From assembly GCF_000003815.2 (NCBI RefSeq), contig NC_049982.1, positions 28,866,277 to 28,930,276 on the forward strand: 64,000 bases of DNA, read 5' to 3'. A program made the position numbers and the translations under genes. Under the pieces are notes generated by a model. The model ran no database searches. It saw nothing but the letters and a program-made list of their open reading frames with translations, and was not told the origin of the DNA. Source of the DNA: Branchiostoma floridae. Taxonomy: Eukaryota; Chordata; Leptocardii; Amphioxiformes; Branchiostomatidae. Of this stretch, positions 31,601 through 42,502 are shown in pieces; position 1 is the stretch's first letter; each line of letters starts with the position of its first letter.

Positions 31601-31935
31601 ATTATCGTAAAACAGAGTCTAATAGAATACAGAGTCGTCTTTTTCTGGTTTTCCTATTAAAACTTCGTGAAACGTTGTGTATGATACTTTTATCCGCGCT
31701 AGCTGGTAACTTATATCCGTTGTGTTTTTTGAACAGGGTTTTGAGGGATAGCAAGTCGACGGACGGTGGTTTCAAATTGCAATATACAATGTTATTCTTG
31801 AAATATTGCAGTTTGAAACAATGTGCACCATATGTTAACTTGACGATATCCTTTAATACCCATTTTAAAGAAATAACGGATATAGGTTACCCCGCGGACA
31901 AAGGTGAACTAGCGTTACATGTTGAAATAAACCAA
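31601..31935. other. No gene recognised
   Basis: A 93-codon plus-strand frame (31675-31956) ends inside a LINE 3' tail and shows no domain. Confidence 0.35.
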
Positions 31936-31965
31936 CGGGTAAGAACTTGCAAATAAACTTTCATA
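31936..31965 (+). mobile_element. LINE 3' tail fragment
   Basis: GTAAGAACTTGCAAATAAAC matches the 3' end of the LINE fragment at 43553-43960. Confidence 0.5.
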
Positions 31966-32233
31966 TAATTAGGCGTTGTTGTCTGATACCTATTTTTCAC
32001 GACGTTTGTCCGCAAAGTAACTAAAGAACGTGTATTCCTTTCATATTTAATGAGTTTGTAGGTCTTTGAAAGACAATGACATTATTTGTATCATAGATAT
32101 CTCTTGGAAGGGCTTTAAGTTGGTAGTTGTATCAGTACAGCTAAGCTGAAAATGTATGTTGAGCCCTAGGCAAAGTCTTATACGAATATCATAGAATAGA
32201 AATAATGTTCGGTATTCGGCAAGTAAGCGAATT

Positions 32234-32344
32234 GTTTTCACTATGCTACATTTTTGAAAAGTAGAGACCTTCTGCTTTGTAATGATGTATAACTTTATAG
32301 TGTTATTTGGAAGGAAAGCAACAAAAAAGTAGCATAGTGAAAAC
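32234..32344. mobile_element. 111-bp MITE
   Basis: Terminal inverted repeats GTTTTCACTATGCTACATTT and, on the right, AAAAGTAGCATAGTGAAAAC: 16 perfectly paired end bases, then one mismatch before the pairing continues. No target duplication is evident and there is no coding sequence. Confidence 0.7.
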
Positions 32345-32397
32345 AGTACTTACATAAGCTTCCCAACATGTGTTGGGTGCAGCACTAAAAGGATTTA

Positions 32398-32690
32398 ATG
32401 ATAAGTTTTTATTGCAAGTTCTTGCCCGAGGGCTAATTGCAAGTGACAAAAATGACATACAAATAATCGTAAACAGTATAGTGAGCGACTACTCTAGTCT
32501 AATTAAAAACTAGTTAAAGATGCAACAATTTCAAACTAGTTAATTATCAAGTTTATTGCAAATTCTTGCCCGTGGGCTAATTGCAGGTAACATAGATTCA
32601 AACAGTGTAAAATACAATAACACAAGTGTCTACTCTGGTCTAAAACTAATAAAAGCTAACTCTAGATCCTGGGTTATTGGTTAATATACA
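32398..32690 (-). mobile_element. Two LINE 3' tails in tandem (minus strand)
   Basis: The blocks at 32398-32520 and 32545-32690 both begin with a TTTATTGCAARTTCTTGCCC sequence (CGAGGGCTAATTGCA follows), the inverse of the 3' end of the 43.55 kb LINE. The second copy is older (GTGGGC for GAGGGC). Confidence 0.65.
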
Positions 32691-33489
32691 TTTCCTAATG
32701 AAGGCGAGTTTATATTGCAAACGTTTTGTCTTTGTTAAAATTCATAAGATCGCATCAGATCTGTTTTGGTGGTGCCTATTGAATTTCATCCATATGATTA
32801 AATCATCATAGCCTAGAGGAGGGCACAGGTGCTGTAACGGGGCCATAATTGCCACGCAGGGAGCGTGAGTCTTGTAATCAACTCATAGTATGCTCATTAA
32901 TCACCCAGTGGGGAAAGGAAAGCAGGTCAGAGTCAAGTTTATCAGATAAGGGATGAAGTGTTCAAAGGGGTACTCAACCAAGCTATGAATCGTTTATCAT
33001 TTAAATGCAATAACTGAATACCTCCCCCATGTAGACCCATACATCATGCGTAGGAATGGCACATATCCAACTACAGCCTTCTTTCCTATGGGATAATTGT
33101 TGCAGATATGGGTCAACTTGCTCAAAGCAATAGACGAACAAAGTTGCTAAGGTTGTAAGGTTTGATTCACTCGTACTAGTATGGGACCTCTACTATTTGT
33201 TGGGATACGAGTATTTAACATACTCGACCTATGGCCTGTTCAGGCACAGGACCTTAAGCTTAAAGGGGCATTCCACTCTTTAGGAAGTAATACATACATA
33301 CTACGTCACATTATACGATAAAGTACCCAGTTGCTCCACGTGCCTCAAAAGCATTCATTCTTTTACTAAACTCCCCAAGTACCCTCTAATTGAATTAATC
33401 CTATGGCTGAATACAATACAAACCTTTTAGGTAAGGTTACAAAACTAATTATATAGATGTATTCATCAGTACAATCATTGTACAAACTT
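32691..33489. other. No gene recognised
   Basis: Intronic sequence. A local inverted pattern around ACTCGTACTAG and ATACGAGT (33170-33230) is too short to name. Confidence 0.4.
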
Positions 33490-35150
33490 ACCATATAGAT
33501 TTTTTATTCACTCCTTTGTGTATTTTTTCCCTATAATACGTTTCTAGGACACCTGTCTTTGGGGTATTCTTTTCACTAATAACTGAATATAACAGACCAA
33601 AGAAACTTAAGCAAGCCTCAATCCATCTGCAGAGCGTTTGAAAGAAGAAGAAAAGAGATCTTTCCAATTTCCTATTCACTCCCTTGTGGATATTATTTCC
33701 TATAAGACGTTTCAAGAACAGTTGCCTTCAAGGTATTCTTTTCACTAATAACTGAACGTAGCAGATCAGAGACACTTAATCAAGCCTCATTCCATCTTCA
33801 AAGTGTTTGAAACAAGAAGAAAAGAGATCTTTAAAAAAAAATTCGTTATTCACTCCTTTATGTATTTTATTCCTTATAAGACGTTTCAAGGACAGCTATC
33901 TTCATGGTAATTTTTTCATTAATAACTGAGACGTAACAAATCAAAGACACTTCGGTAAGCCCAAATGAACTGCAGGGCATCTGAAACTAGAAGAAAAGAG
34001 CTCTTTACGTTTGCTATTCACTTCTTTATGGATTGTATTCCCTATAAACGTTTCAAGAACAGTTGCCTTCAGGGTATTCTTTTCACTAATAAGTGAATGT
34101 AACAGATCAAAGAAGCTTAATCAAGCCTGAATCCACCTACAGAGCGTTTGAAGCAAGAAGAAAGGGGATCTTTAAAATTTGCTATTCACCCCTTTGTTGG
34201 GTTTATTCCCTATACGACGTTTCAAGAAAAGTTTCTTTCCGGGTATCATTTCCAGAAATAGCTGAGAAGCGACCTGTCAAAAAAACCTAGTCCAGCCTGA
34301 ATCCATCTGAAAGAAGAAGAAATGAGATCTTTAAAATTTACTGTGCACTCTCTCATTTATTGACGTTTCAATAACGGTTGACTTCAGTGTATTCTTTCCG
34401 CTGATAACTGAGAAGTCAAAGAATTGATAACCTTCGTTAAGTCTGAATTCATCTGTAAAGGGTTTGAAACAAGAAGAAAAGAGCTTTCATATTTGCTTTG
34501 CAATCTCTTGTGGATTTTACATATTACCATTAGGACATTTCAAGAACGTTTGCTTACTGGGTATTCTTTCCACAAATAACTGAGAAGTAACTTGTCAAAT
34601 AAACTTAGTCAGGTCTGAATCCATAGGCCGCACCATCTGAAGATCGTTTGAAACAAGAAGAAAATAGATCTTTGAAATTTTCTATGCTAATGCCATTTCA
34701 AGAATGGTTGCTTTCGGGGTGTTATTACCACTAAAGCAATAACTGAGAAGTAACAGATCAAAGAAACTTAGTCAAGCCTGATCCATTTGCAGAGCGCTGG
34801 ACCAATAGGGAAAGATCTTTCAAATTTTGTGTGCAATCTCTTGTGGATTGTGTATTGCCGATTAGCAGTTTCAAGAACCGCTGCTCTAAGTTCTAATGGT
34901 ATTCCTTTTTCACTTTCCACCAAGACTGAGAAGTAAAAAGTCAAACAAACACTTCGTCAAGCCCTGAATCCATTTGCAGAGCGTTGGAACATAAAGAAAA
35001 TTGGTCTTAAAATGTACTGTTCACTCCCTTGTGGATTTTACACATTTCCTACAAGACGTTTCAAGGACAGTTAATTTTAGGGTACAAGTATTCCTTCTAC
35101 TAATAGCGATGACTGAATATTAGGTCAAAGAAACGTACTCAAGCTTGAAT
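33490..35150. repeat. Satellite array, about ten units of roughly 170 bp
   Basis: The block ATTCACTCCYTTGTG recurs near 33509, 33677, 33852, 34017, 34185, 34349 (diverged), 34502, 34849 and 35022. Each is followed by CCTATAAGACGTTTCAAG, GGTATTCTTTTCACTAATAA, CTGARNAGTAACAGATCAAA and GAAACAAGAAGAAAAGAGAT. Adjacent units differ by small indels, so the array is not recently homogenised. It lies in intron 1 of the receptor, about 2.6 kb before exon 2. Confidence 0.8.
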
Positions 35151-35469
35151 ATATCTATAGTCCATTTCCTGTCTTCAATAAGCCTTACAAGATGCTAAAG
35201 CGAGGTTTTGACGTCACTGAAGTGGACTTGAGTCTCTTGAGGATGTGTTGTGAAGATCAAACCGAACCGCGCTTGCTTAGAAACTGTTGAGTGTTTCCTG
35301 GAAAAGCGACTTATCAAAAAGCCTTTTAAAGCAGTGTCGTCAATAAGAAGATCCGGAAGCTCCTGATAAGCACAAGAATCTAAATCAAAAACCTTTGGAT
35401 GGCAAAGTTTTGTTTTCAATTCACAACTTTTCAAGAGTTAAAGGATCCGTGGTGTGTTATCTTCTTCAG
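35151..35469. other. Non-repeated stretch; weak minus-strand frame
   Basis: A 79-codon minus-strand frame (35195-35434) has an ordinary amino-acid composition, but I could not pair it with splice sites or a family. The plus strand runs into the acceptor at 35468-35469. Confidence 0.3.
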
Positions 35470-35573
35470 GGCAGGAATGACTGATTCACCGCAGCTAGGT
35501 GACAAGATATCATTGCCAACAAAAAAGATAATGCAGTCAGAAACGTTAAGTACCGTCACATACGCAGCTGTTT
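35470..35573 (+). CDS. Candidate alternative first exon of the receptor
   Basis: Flanked by a good acceptor (TTATCTTCTTCAG, AG at 35468-35469) and a perfect donor GTAAGT (35574-35579). ATG at 35477 opens 32 codons plus one base (phase 1), reading MTDSPQLGDKISLP, then KKIMQSETLSTVTYAAV. A phase-1 splice to exon 2 at 37806 would give Phe at the junction and VTYAAVFGVVGNLL, a plausible TM1 two residues shorter than the exon 1 version and with no N-glycosylation sites. The acceptor implies a further 5' UTR exon. It may instead be a chance exon-like block; only transcripts can tell. Confidence 0.3.
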
Positions 35574-35669
35574 GTAAGTAAAAAAATTAAAGAGAAATAA
35601 ATGTCGATACTGTAGATGAAGTACTGTCTGAAACTATCACATAGACATTGTTTAGTGATGATAAACATA

Positions 35670-35830
35670 TGAGTTGAATAAATAAGAATAAAATCTCCCA
35701 TTTTCATCTGTTACTATTGGTATAGCCGTGACACCTTCAGAGCACCACAGAAGATCTTGAAGCCATTTTTCTCCACCCTCCTCAGTTTTTTGGTAAATGT
35801 TGCAATAAGTGTCATGCCCTTCCATCCTTG
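35670..35830. repeat. Dispersed repeat, also at 40545-40700
   Basis: Both copies share AAGAATAAAATCTCCC, GAGCACCACAGAAGATC and AAGTGTCA blocks in the same order. Confidence 0.65.
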
Positions 35831-36450
35831 TATTACACCCCCATTTGTTCCGATGCTTAAGCCTCTTTCTTTTTCGCTAATGTCAGTGTTCTGTGTCCAA
35901 ATATGTCACCACAGGTCGTCATGCGGAAATTGTGGCACACAAAGTTGTCAGTCCTAGCAATTGTTAAGGGGAGGGAGTTCTCTTCCGGAGCTGCGCAGAA
36001 AGTGCCCGGTGCCTACCCTTAGCCTCTTCATTGATAATAATTTTTTTCCATGGGCAAATTTGATCACAAAGATCGAGATTTCTGCAAGAGGGACTGAAGT
36101 ATGCATATTTTTAAAATCTTGCCAAAAATTGTGGCCTTTGGCATGCTTTGACCTGTGGGTGACCTTCATATTCAATTGGGAGACATGGACTGATCCATTA
36201 GGAGAGGGGATGAAATCCTGACATCATGACAATCATCTGGCTGTAGCTCGTTAAAATGCCGGAGTTGAACTCGGGCTTTTTCAACCAAAACAAACCTGAC
36301 AAATCCAGCTTTGCAGTGGGGGTAAAAACTTGAGGTTTGAAATGTAGGTAAATGTGTTTTTAAGTGATTGTTTGGCATGGCTTAACCATGTAGGGAATGG
36401 GCAATTCGGTTTAGCAGCCCCTCCCATGAAGGGTTTCCAGAAAATGACTC
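35831..36450. other. No gene recognised
   Basis: Overlapping open frames on both strands (35954-36378) lack domains and splice support. Confidence 0.4.
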
Positions 36451-36499
36451 AGACACACATACACACACACGCACAAACACACACAAACACACAAAGACA

Positions 36500-36564
<65 letters not shown>
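36451..36564. repeat. CA microsatellite
   Basis: Mixed ACAC with a few AAAC and AGAC units, then an unbroken (AC)n run to 36564. The CVCVCV and HTHTHT frames are artefacts. Confidence 0.95.
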
Positions 36565-36568
<4 letters not shown>

Positions 36569-36605
36569 CATTGTTGGCTTCTACCTACATACCTAAACAT
36601 ATAAA

Positions 36606-36760
36606 GTGAGATCACGCGTAGCGTAATCGACATTTCCTCGGCCTCCAGCCAAGGAATAATCCCCGAAACCCTCCATGTCACCGATCTTGTGCCATTGGGA
36701 AAAGGCACTTTACACGACTTTCCTCACTGCACTCAGGTGACAAATGAGTACCTAAAAAAC
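36606..36760 (+). mobile_element. tRNA-derived SINE
   Basis: GTGAGATCACGCGTAGCGTA head, then CATTGGGAAAAGGCACTTTA with CACGACTTTCCTCACTGCAC; the same family as 8205. Confidence 0.75.
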
Positions 36761-36847
36761 CCCAAGCTCCCGGGTATTCTTTCTACGGTTGATAAAGGAA
36801 GTAAAGTGCATAAGTAATCTGATCACGTTAGATACTGCAACTGACAT

Positions 36848-37040
36848 CCGTACGCATCAACTTTTGTCTGTTAAAAAAAAAGATGTTTGCGATTACACAG
36901 TTTGATAATCGCACAGAAGATGCAAAACGGAGAAATCAAATTTATGTTGCAAGTTCTAAACATTATCGGAAAACGCCTTCTAATGTCCAAACGCAAAGAA
37001 GACCATATGAAAGAAGAGAAGAGTCTATTGTTCGGTATAA
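36848..37040. repeat. Dispersed repeat copy
   Basis: CATCCGTACGCATCAACTTT, GCGATTACACAGTTTGATAA and CATTATCGGAAAACGCCTTC match the 53030-53180 copy. The 125-codon frame 36883-37260 is largely this repeat. Confidence 0.55.
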
Positions 37041-37489
37041 CATGCTCTATGTACAGAAAAAAATGTATTTAGTCATTCGATCGATCAACCTTCCAGACTG
37101 CATAGATTTCATTATGAAGGCAAATTGGCAAACTTTATTTTCTCATGGTCGTGTCAGCTTTCAGTTTTTTGCCTTCCTAGAGAATGTCATACAATCGAAT
37201 CGACATGGTCTAATCGGGGATAATTGGCGATTAACAAGCAAAGCTCGGTGTTATACTTAAGGCGAATTTAAAGCATTAGGAGCCCTTAACAGCCGTAAGT
37301 GTCAATATGTGCACTGGGAATTGTAGCTTGAGTGTAGTCGGTTCTGAAAACCGTTGCACAAGAGTATACAAACAATTATAGACAAATCACAGCTCTTAGC
37401 TCTTTTTAACGTGCAAATTAAGAAGCATATATTACCAAACGCAGATTTAGCAAATGCAACTGCCAGAGCCTAGAATAACGTCCTATCCA

Positions 37490-37625
37490 CTCATTTCACC
37501 TGAGTTTACCTGAGTTAAAAGTAAACAAATTTTGCCCTTCCCATGGGCAACAATGTCGGTGCCTGTTTAGGGATTCGAACCCTGGACCTCTGGGTTCTCG
37601 GCCAAACAAACATCAATTTTGTTAG
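37490..37625 (-). mobile_element. SINE head fragment (minus strand)
   Basis: The inverse reads TTGGCCGAGAACCCAGAGG, then GGTTCGAATCC (a perfect B box), then GTTGCCCATGGGAAGGGC and ACTCAGGT. Confidence 0.65.
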
Positions 37626-37805
37626 GTGACGCCAAACGTGCCTTCTATTTACATGAGGCGGCATTGTGGCTGTGTAGAAAGTGACTACAAAATGAAGGTT
37701 CTTGGTTATTACTCTGTGACCGGGGGGTAACCTCCGTTGACAGAGTATTGTAGTTGCTCTATATCTTGCGTGCTCGCACCTATATCTCTATGTTTTATTT
37801 CCCAG

Positions 37806-37988
37806 TCGGTGTGGTGGGCAACTTGCTGGTGGGTGTGGTGGTGCTGAAAGTTCGGCGCATGCGCAGTCCCACCAACTACCTCCTGCTGAACCTGAGCGTG
37901 GCTGATCTGCTGGTTCTGCTGGTCTGCGTGCCCGCCGCCATCTTGGAAACTTGGGTCGTCTCACCTTGGCTCCTTGGGGAGTTCATGT
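37806..37988 (+). CDS. Rhodopsin-family peptide GPCR, exon 2 (TM1 end, ICL1, TM2, ECL1)
   Basis: The acceptor TTTATTTCCCAG (AG at 37804-37805) and donor GTAAGT (37989-37994) bound 183 bp, phase 1 at both ends. It encodes residues 65-124 after the split Val64: GVVGNLLVG with N69 (Asn 1.50), ICL1 KVRRMRSPTN, TM2 with NLSVAD (D97, 2.50) and the LLVCVP proline. ECL1 is SPWLLGEFMC, in which W118 and G121 match the conserved WxxG motif. The split codon (T+GN) is expected to give Cys125 (3.25), which forms the disulfide to ECL2. By eye, the TM2-ECL1 stretch is closest to ETH/ghrelin/TRH/orexin-type peptide receptors. The ligand cannot be assigned. TM3-TM7 and the DRY-like motif are not found downstream in the window, so the gene continues past 64000. 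Confidence 0.85.
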
Positions 37989-37994
37989 GTAAGT

Positions 37995-38853
37995 AGACAA
38001 CATTCTTTCATTTAAAGTGCAGACCAAGTGTGTGGAGAAGGTAGCGTGGATATTCGTTTATAGTGACCCCCAGTACTGTATTCTTGTATAGCTACACGAA
38101 ATCTCGAATGGCAATAAACAGCGCTTGAGACGTTCAGTGTACCCCATTTTAAAATGGACTGATCGCTGATGTGCATGATTTCTTCGCAAGGAATAATGGG
38201 AAGCATCTTCACGTACATGAATGAAAAAAAATGAAAAGAAATGTTTTTGCCTGTATCTCGTTCTTTTCTTTGGAGGGGGGCACCATAAGACCTGTTTTAT
38301 TTACGTATATGTTCCATTATTTACAGTATTGCTCATTCAGATCATGCAAATTAAAAAAGATGCCTACATTCACGGGACTTTGCCAAGAAAGGCAAGTCGT
38401 CCAATAATTGTTTCTTGGGAATTGGGACAGAAAAAAGTCCTTAAAGGTTTTAAGAAAATCAGCTTGCCCAAATGAAGAAAGACATTCTACATTTGTATTC
38501 AATATGGTCTTCAAAGTGCCACATCAAAAGTCTAATCTCTTTCGAATTTGCAACTGTGACAACTGACAGCAATAATGAAGTGCGTTCCACTCGTTACATG
38601 ATTTTTTATCTAGATATTTGGGAATGAAGAATTTTACGGACGCTTTTAATACCTGATAGACTGTATCTTACCCAATGAAGACATGCATTCCACACTTCGT
38701 CTACCATCATATATTGTCATAAAACTCGCTTTATCTGTGAAGAATTTTGTTTAATAAAATCGGGAATCAATCAATAGGAAAAGGTAACAACAAACTCTAA
38801 CCGCCTCTCTAGCATTGTCTCGTGGGGTCAAACCAACGATTTCAAAGTTTCAA
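37995..38853. other. Intron 2 of the receptor, no feature recognised
   Basis: AT-rich sequence with no further receptor exon. Small open frames at 38012-38514 are unremarkable. Confidence 0.45.
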
Positions 38854-39045
38854 CCATGGCATGTGACTGCAATGATGAAGTATGGGCTTTCCTCCCGTTA
38901 AGTGTTCCACTTGTTGGATCATTTGATCTAGACATTTTAATGAGTTTCAGTCATGGCGAATGACCGCAATGATGAAGTATGGGCTTTCCTCCCGTTAAGT
39001 GTTCCACTTGTTAGATACTTTGATCAAGATATTTGCGAATGAAAA
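38854..39045. repeat. Recent tandem duplication of about 95 bp
   Basis: GCAATGATGAAGTATGGGCT and the following TTCCTCCCGTTAAGTGTTCC ACTTGTT segment occur twice, 95 bp apart, almost unchanged. A third, older copy starts near 38567 (AATAATGAAGTGCGTTCCAC). Confidence 0.8.
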
Positions 39046-40410
39046 ATGGTAGGATGCAGCACAATGCAGGAAAAGTTAGCCATGATATATGGACGTACTA
39101 ACATGTAATTGTAGTAAACAAATTTTCCAGGTCTTATCGGTAGATTCCCGGAGATTGCTTGCAGGTGTAGTAATCAATCACTACCCCCCCCCCCTCCACT
39201 TCCGTCCCTATTCAATTGATCGTAGTCGCTTTTTGTGTTTAAAAGTTGGTCAGCAACACCGGACTGTTGAGAGTATAAAGATTGGCGATGAAGGTCAGGA
39301 AGTACAAATTCTACCATCGATCGTGATACGCTGGATGAATAAAGATTGCCACTGGTTTCTCGACGACGTGCATTGAAACAGTATGCCGTTTTAGATACTC
39401 GTATAACATACTGTATGTTCCTGAAATATCATCCGTATTCTGTCTAGCATAATCATAGCCTAATATTTCTAGGATACAGATTGGTATTTAAGGGGTAATG
39501 ACCCTCCCGAGGTATATATGGTGCCAAAACGCATGGCCATAAATGACTACAAAGTAAATCACCGAGTGAGCGAGTGACGCCTTTTATGGCTTTACAGCGT
39601 TTTATGATTATAACTAATATGAAACGGTGGTATCTGATTGGTCCGAGCCTTCTTTGTTACTATGGTAATTCTACAGAACGTGCAGGAATCAGGTTTCATT
39701 CACAGCTCATAGTATTTCTGCTACAACGTAGTCGGCTACCCAGAGCGTGTAGTCATGCAAGGATACACTCTTTGATCAACGTCTAATATCATCAGCTATA
39801 TTGAAGCCATGTATGAAAGGTAAATTCATATTGACGATTGAATATAACACACCTTGCACACAACCAAATGTTTTATTTAATCGACGTTTCGCAATTTGGT
39901 GTTCCCCATGGCTAGTTCACATTGCACTGCAGCATAGGTGTCGCTGCTTAAAGATGCGGTCCCAAACGTAAAGTATTTATAAAAGATATGCACTTACATC
40001 GAGATCTGATGCGATGTTTGCAGTGTGATTCCAAACGTAATGGAGTGTGTTAAATGAATTTCTGTTGTGAAGTAGCAATGGTAACAGTACAACGGTTATA
40101 TACTGTTCACTGAATATCAACCCTTTTTTTCAATGTAACGTTCCTAGTAACTGCATGTAATTGTAATTTCCCTGTGACATTTCGCACTGAAAGCGAGAGA
40201 CCATGTATAGGTCTAGAGTTTACTTACGATTTAGCATAGCATACAGTTGCATCTGGAAGGAAGCTGAAGTGGGGATCAACTTTGGCAGACTGACATTTCC
40301 AAAGTAAGCGACTTACATGGTAGTTTAAGGGAAGTCAAAGGAAGTACTTCGGGCGTGACAAACTCCTTGAAGTTTGGAATGTCAGGAAAGATAGGAACAT
40401 CGGGGTGATT
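39046..40410. other. No gene recognised
   Basis: Contains a C run near 39184. Frames at 39089-39376 and 39574-39786 have no domain or splice support. Confidence 0.4.
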
Positions 40411-40525
40411 TCTCCCATCCCTCCCCCCTCTCTATCTCTCTCTTTCTCTCTAACTCCCTTTCTTTGCCTCTATCTCTCTCTCTCCCCGTCTGTCTCTCTC
40501 CCCCTGTTTCTATCTCTCTCTCCTT
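40411..40525. repeat. Pyrimidine-rich (TC)n tract
   Basis: CTCTCTATCTCTCTCTTTCT and similar imperfect CT repeats. Confidence 0.9.
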
Positions 40526-40544
40526 GTGCGATAGGTAGCAACAT

Positions 40545-40700
40545 TGTCAAGTGCTGAGTAGATAAGAATAAAATCTCCCCTTGTTATCTGTGACTATTTG
40601 TATACATTTGAGACCTTTGGAGCACCACAGAAGATCTGAAAGTCAGTTTTCTGTTGTTGTTTTTTTTCTAAATCTTTCACTAAGTGTCACGGTCCTTTGC
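40545..40700. repeat. Dispersed repeat, second copy of 35670-35830
   Basis: AAGAATAAAATCTCCCCTTG, TTTGGAGCACCACAGAAGAT and TCACTAAGTGTCACGG. Confidence 0.65.
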
Positions 40701-40781
40701 ACTTGTCTCAGCAAACCTGATGCTCCGTCCAATATATTTTGATAATTCGAATTCAGATAATTTCGAATTCAGACCCTGTGC

Positions 40782-40925
40782 TTGTGTGTTGAAGTGTGGC
40801 GCAACTGCGTCAGTGGTAGGCCTATAGGCCAGAGGTCTTGGAAATATATTGATAAGCCACAGATCTGGTTCGCCTGGGACATGCCCTTTACACGACTTTC
40901 CTCATTTTTCTCAGGTGGAGTCGTC
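40782..40925 (+). mobile_element. tRNA-derived SINE, diverged
   Basis: GTGTGGCGCAACTGCGTCAG head and GCCCTTTACACGACTTTCCT with CATTTTTCTCAGGTGG body. Confidence 0.65.
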
Positions 40926-41299
40926 CTTAGAAAGTTAAATAGGGGGCCGTTTTTGCGAAAAGCAACATCTCAAGTACGTGGAAGAATCCATTGAAACCAA
41001 TAGTTTCTATGTGAGTGGGGGAAAATGTACGGTCCTAAGGCCACACCTGGGGCAATTGCTGTCGTATTGAGGTCACATGAGTTAAGGAGATATCTCACTG
41101 CATTTGGGGTACCGGTGCGGCACTGCGGTTTTCGAAAGACACCCAACGTATATAAAAGATAAAGAACGAGTTGTCTTACGTTTGTATATCTTGTTATCTT
41201 CTAAGTCATACTTTTACCGTTTTACGTAATACGCAATATCTAAATTGTAAAATAAAAAAAAAATCGGTCAAAATAACACAACAATGCCGAAGTGAACGA

Positions 41300-41810
41300 A
41301 CCCCACAGTGCCGCACCGGTGCTCCAAGTGCAGTGAGATGCCACCTTTGGCACCGTATGGTAGCTGCTCCCGACCCTTGTGATAGAGCCCAGCCTATTGT
41401 AAACCCATCGCAATTAAGCCCTAACTGCATAGGGAGAGTAGTCCGCCTGCCAAATAATTCATTACGGGATCGTGTCAAGATAAAAAAAAAACTGACGTGA
41501 CGCGGTCAGATTCAGACTCACGTTTTTAGACACACAACGTAGATGAAAAATCCCGCCCCCTTTACAAGAGGTGAACCGTTAAGCAACTGTAAGCAACTAG
41601 GTCATCGCTTACTCACGACCTTCACGTACACACTGGCAGTGCAATTACATACCTAGTGTCGTAGGCCAATGATTTTGTACAAAGAAGAACACACAACACG
41701 CCTTACGCAATCTTAGCTTGAAATCGCTTGCAACTGTCATCCCACTTAACTTGCATTCAAGTTTTAAGCTTGTTCTAAAACTTTTATCAATTGCAGCAGA
41801 CCTGCGCGTA
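41300..41810. repeat. Segmental duplication, copy 1 (partner 47270-47800)
   Basis: Ordered matches to 47270-47800 include CCTATTGTAA, TCGCAATT, CACGTTTT, AGGTCATCGCTTAC/CATTGCTTGC, TAGGCCAATGATTTT/AAGGCCAATAATTTT, CGCCTTACGCAATCTTAG and ACTTTTAT. Overlapping opposite-strand frames (41171-41500, 41206-41478, 41645-41839) are not genes. It ends near a TTGCAGCAG sequence. Confidence 0.65.
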
Positions 41811-42025
41811 TTTGGGGATACCTTGTGTCTCTTTGTCATGATAATCTTTCAATTACCAGAGGATTTTCAGACGCATATTGGATGTCTGGATGTGAAGAAA
41901 AGTGCTTAGCTTGGGAACGTTATACTTGAAGATCAGGTTCTAATGGTAATCGGTAACTTCTGGGCCACACAAAGAAATAAGGCCAAAGCAAGTACATTTT
42001 ATGGATGACATCCTCTGAAGACTAC

Positions 42026-42502
42026 GTTAAAGAGGTTCATCAGTCACGTATGAATACAGTTAATCCAAGTTTTCTTCAAGCAATGACTGTTTTTAATGAC
42101 ACACGAGTCAGGGGTAGGAGGAACCCCTTGCATCCTTGGTCGGAAGTCCTCCTAGGAGACGGAAACTCCAAACAACAAACCTCTGCCGCTACCAGCCCAA
42201 AGCTGCCTAGGCAGATCCGTGTAATGAGTTGTATCATTGGCAAATAAATAAATAAATAAATAAATAAATAAAGGTAAGGTACATACCTTCAAATGCTCGA
42301 CGGCTATCAGTGCATCTTGTTCGCGGAGAGTGACCGAGAAGGGGCAGATGACCTACGCAAGCCTTACCTAGTCTTGTGTTCTCTCGCGAGATCAAGACTA
42401 TGTCACTCTCCGTGAACAAGGTGGACTGATAGCCGTCAAAAATGTTTAGGTATGTACCTTAACTTTAAAAAATAGTCATTGCTTGAAGAAAATTTGAAGT
42501 AA
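42026..42502. mobile_element. Foldback element copy 2 with nested retroposon
   Basis: Outer arms TCTTCAAGCAATGACTGTTT and its inverse AATAGTCATTGCTTGAAGA. Inner arms AAGGTACATACCT, GACGGCTATCAGT and TTGTTCGCGGAGAGTGA pair with TCACTCTCCGTGAACAAGG, ACTGATAGCCGTC and AGGTATGTACCTT. A TCTCGCGAGATC block sits at the centre. Flanks CTCTGAAGACTAC (42013-42025) and CTCTGCAGACTAC (42503-42515) form a 13-bp target duplication with one mismatch. The left end shares AAGAGGTTCATCAGTCACGT with copy 1 at 6787. Confidence 0.75.
42096..42272 (+). mobile_element. Family B retroposon with (AAAT)n tail, nested
   Basis: Matches 9465-9705 (CATCCTTGGTCGGAAGTC, AGGAGACGGAAACTCC) and ends in about eight AAAT units (42241-42272). 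It interrupts the left arm of the foldback: copy 1 runs from GACTGTTTTAAAGG to GTACGTACC without it. Confidence 0.65.

Noticed and set aside
33490-35150. CRISPR-like array
   Set aside because: Units of about 170 bp are repeated along their whole length with no unique spacers, in a eukaryotic intron.
36354-36596. HTHTHT and CVCVCV frames
   Set aside because: Pure translation of the CA microsatellite.
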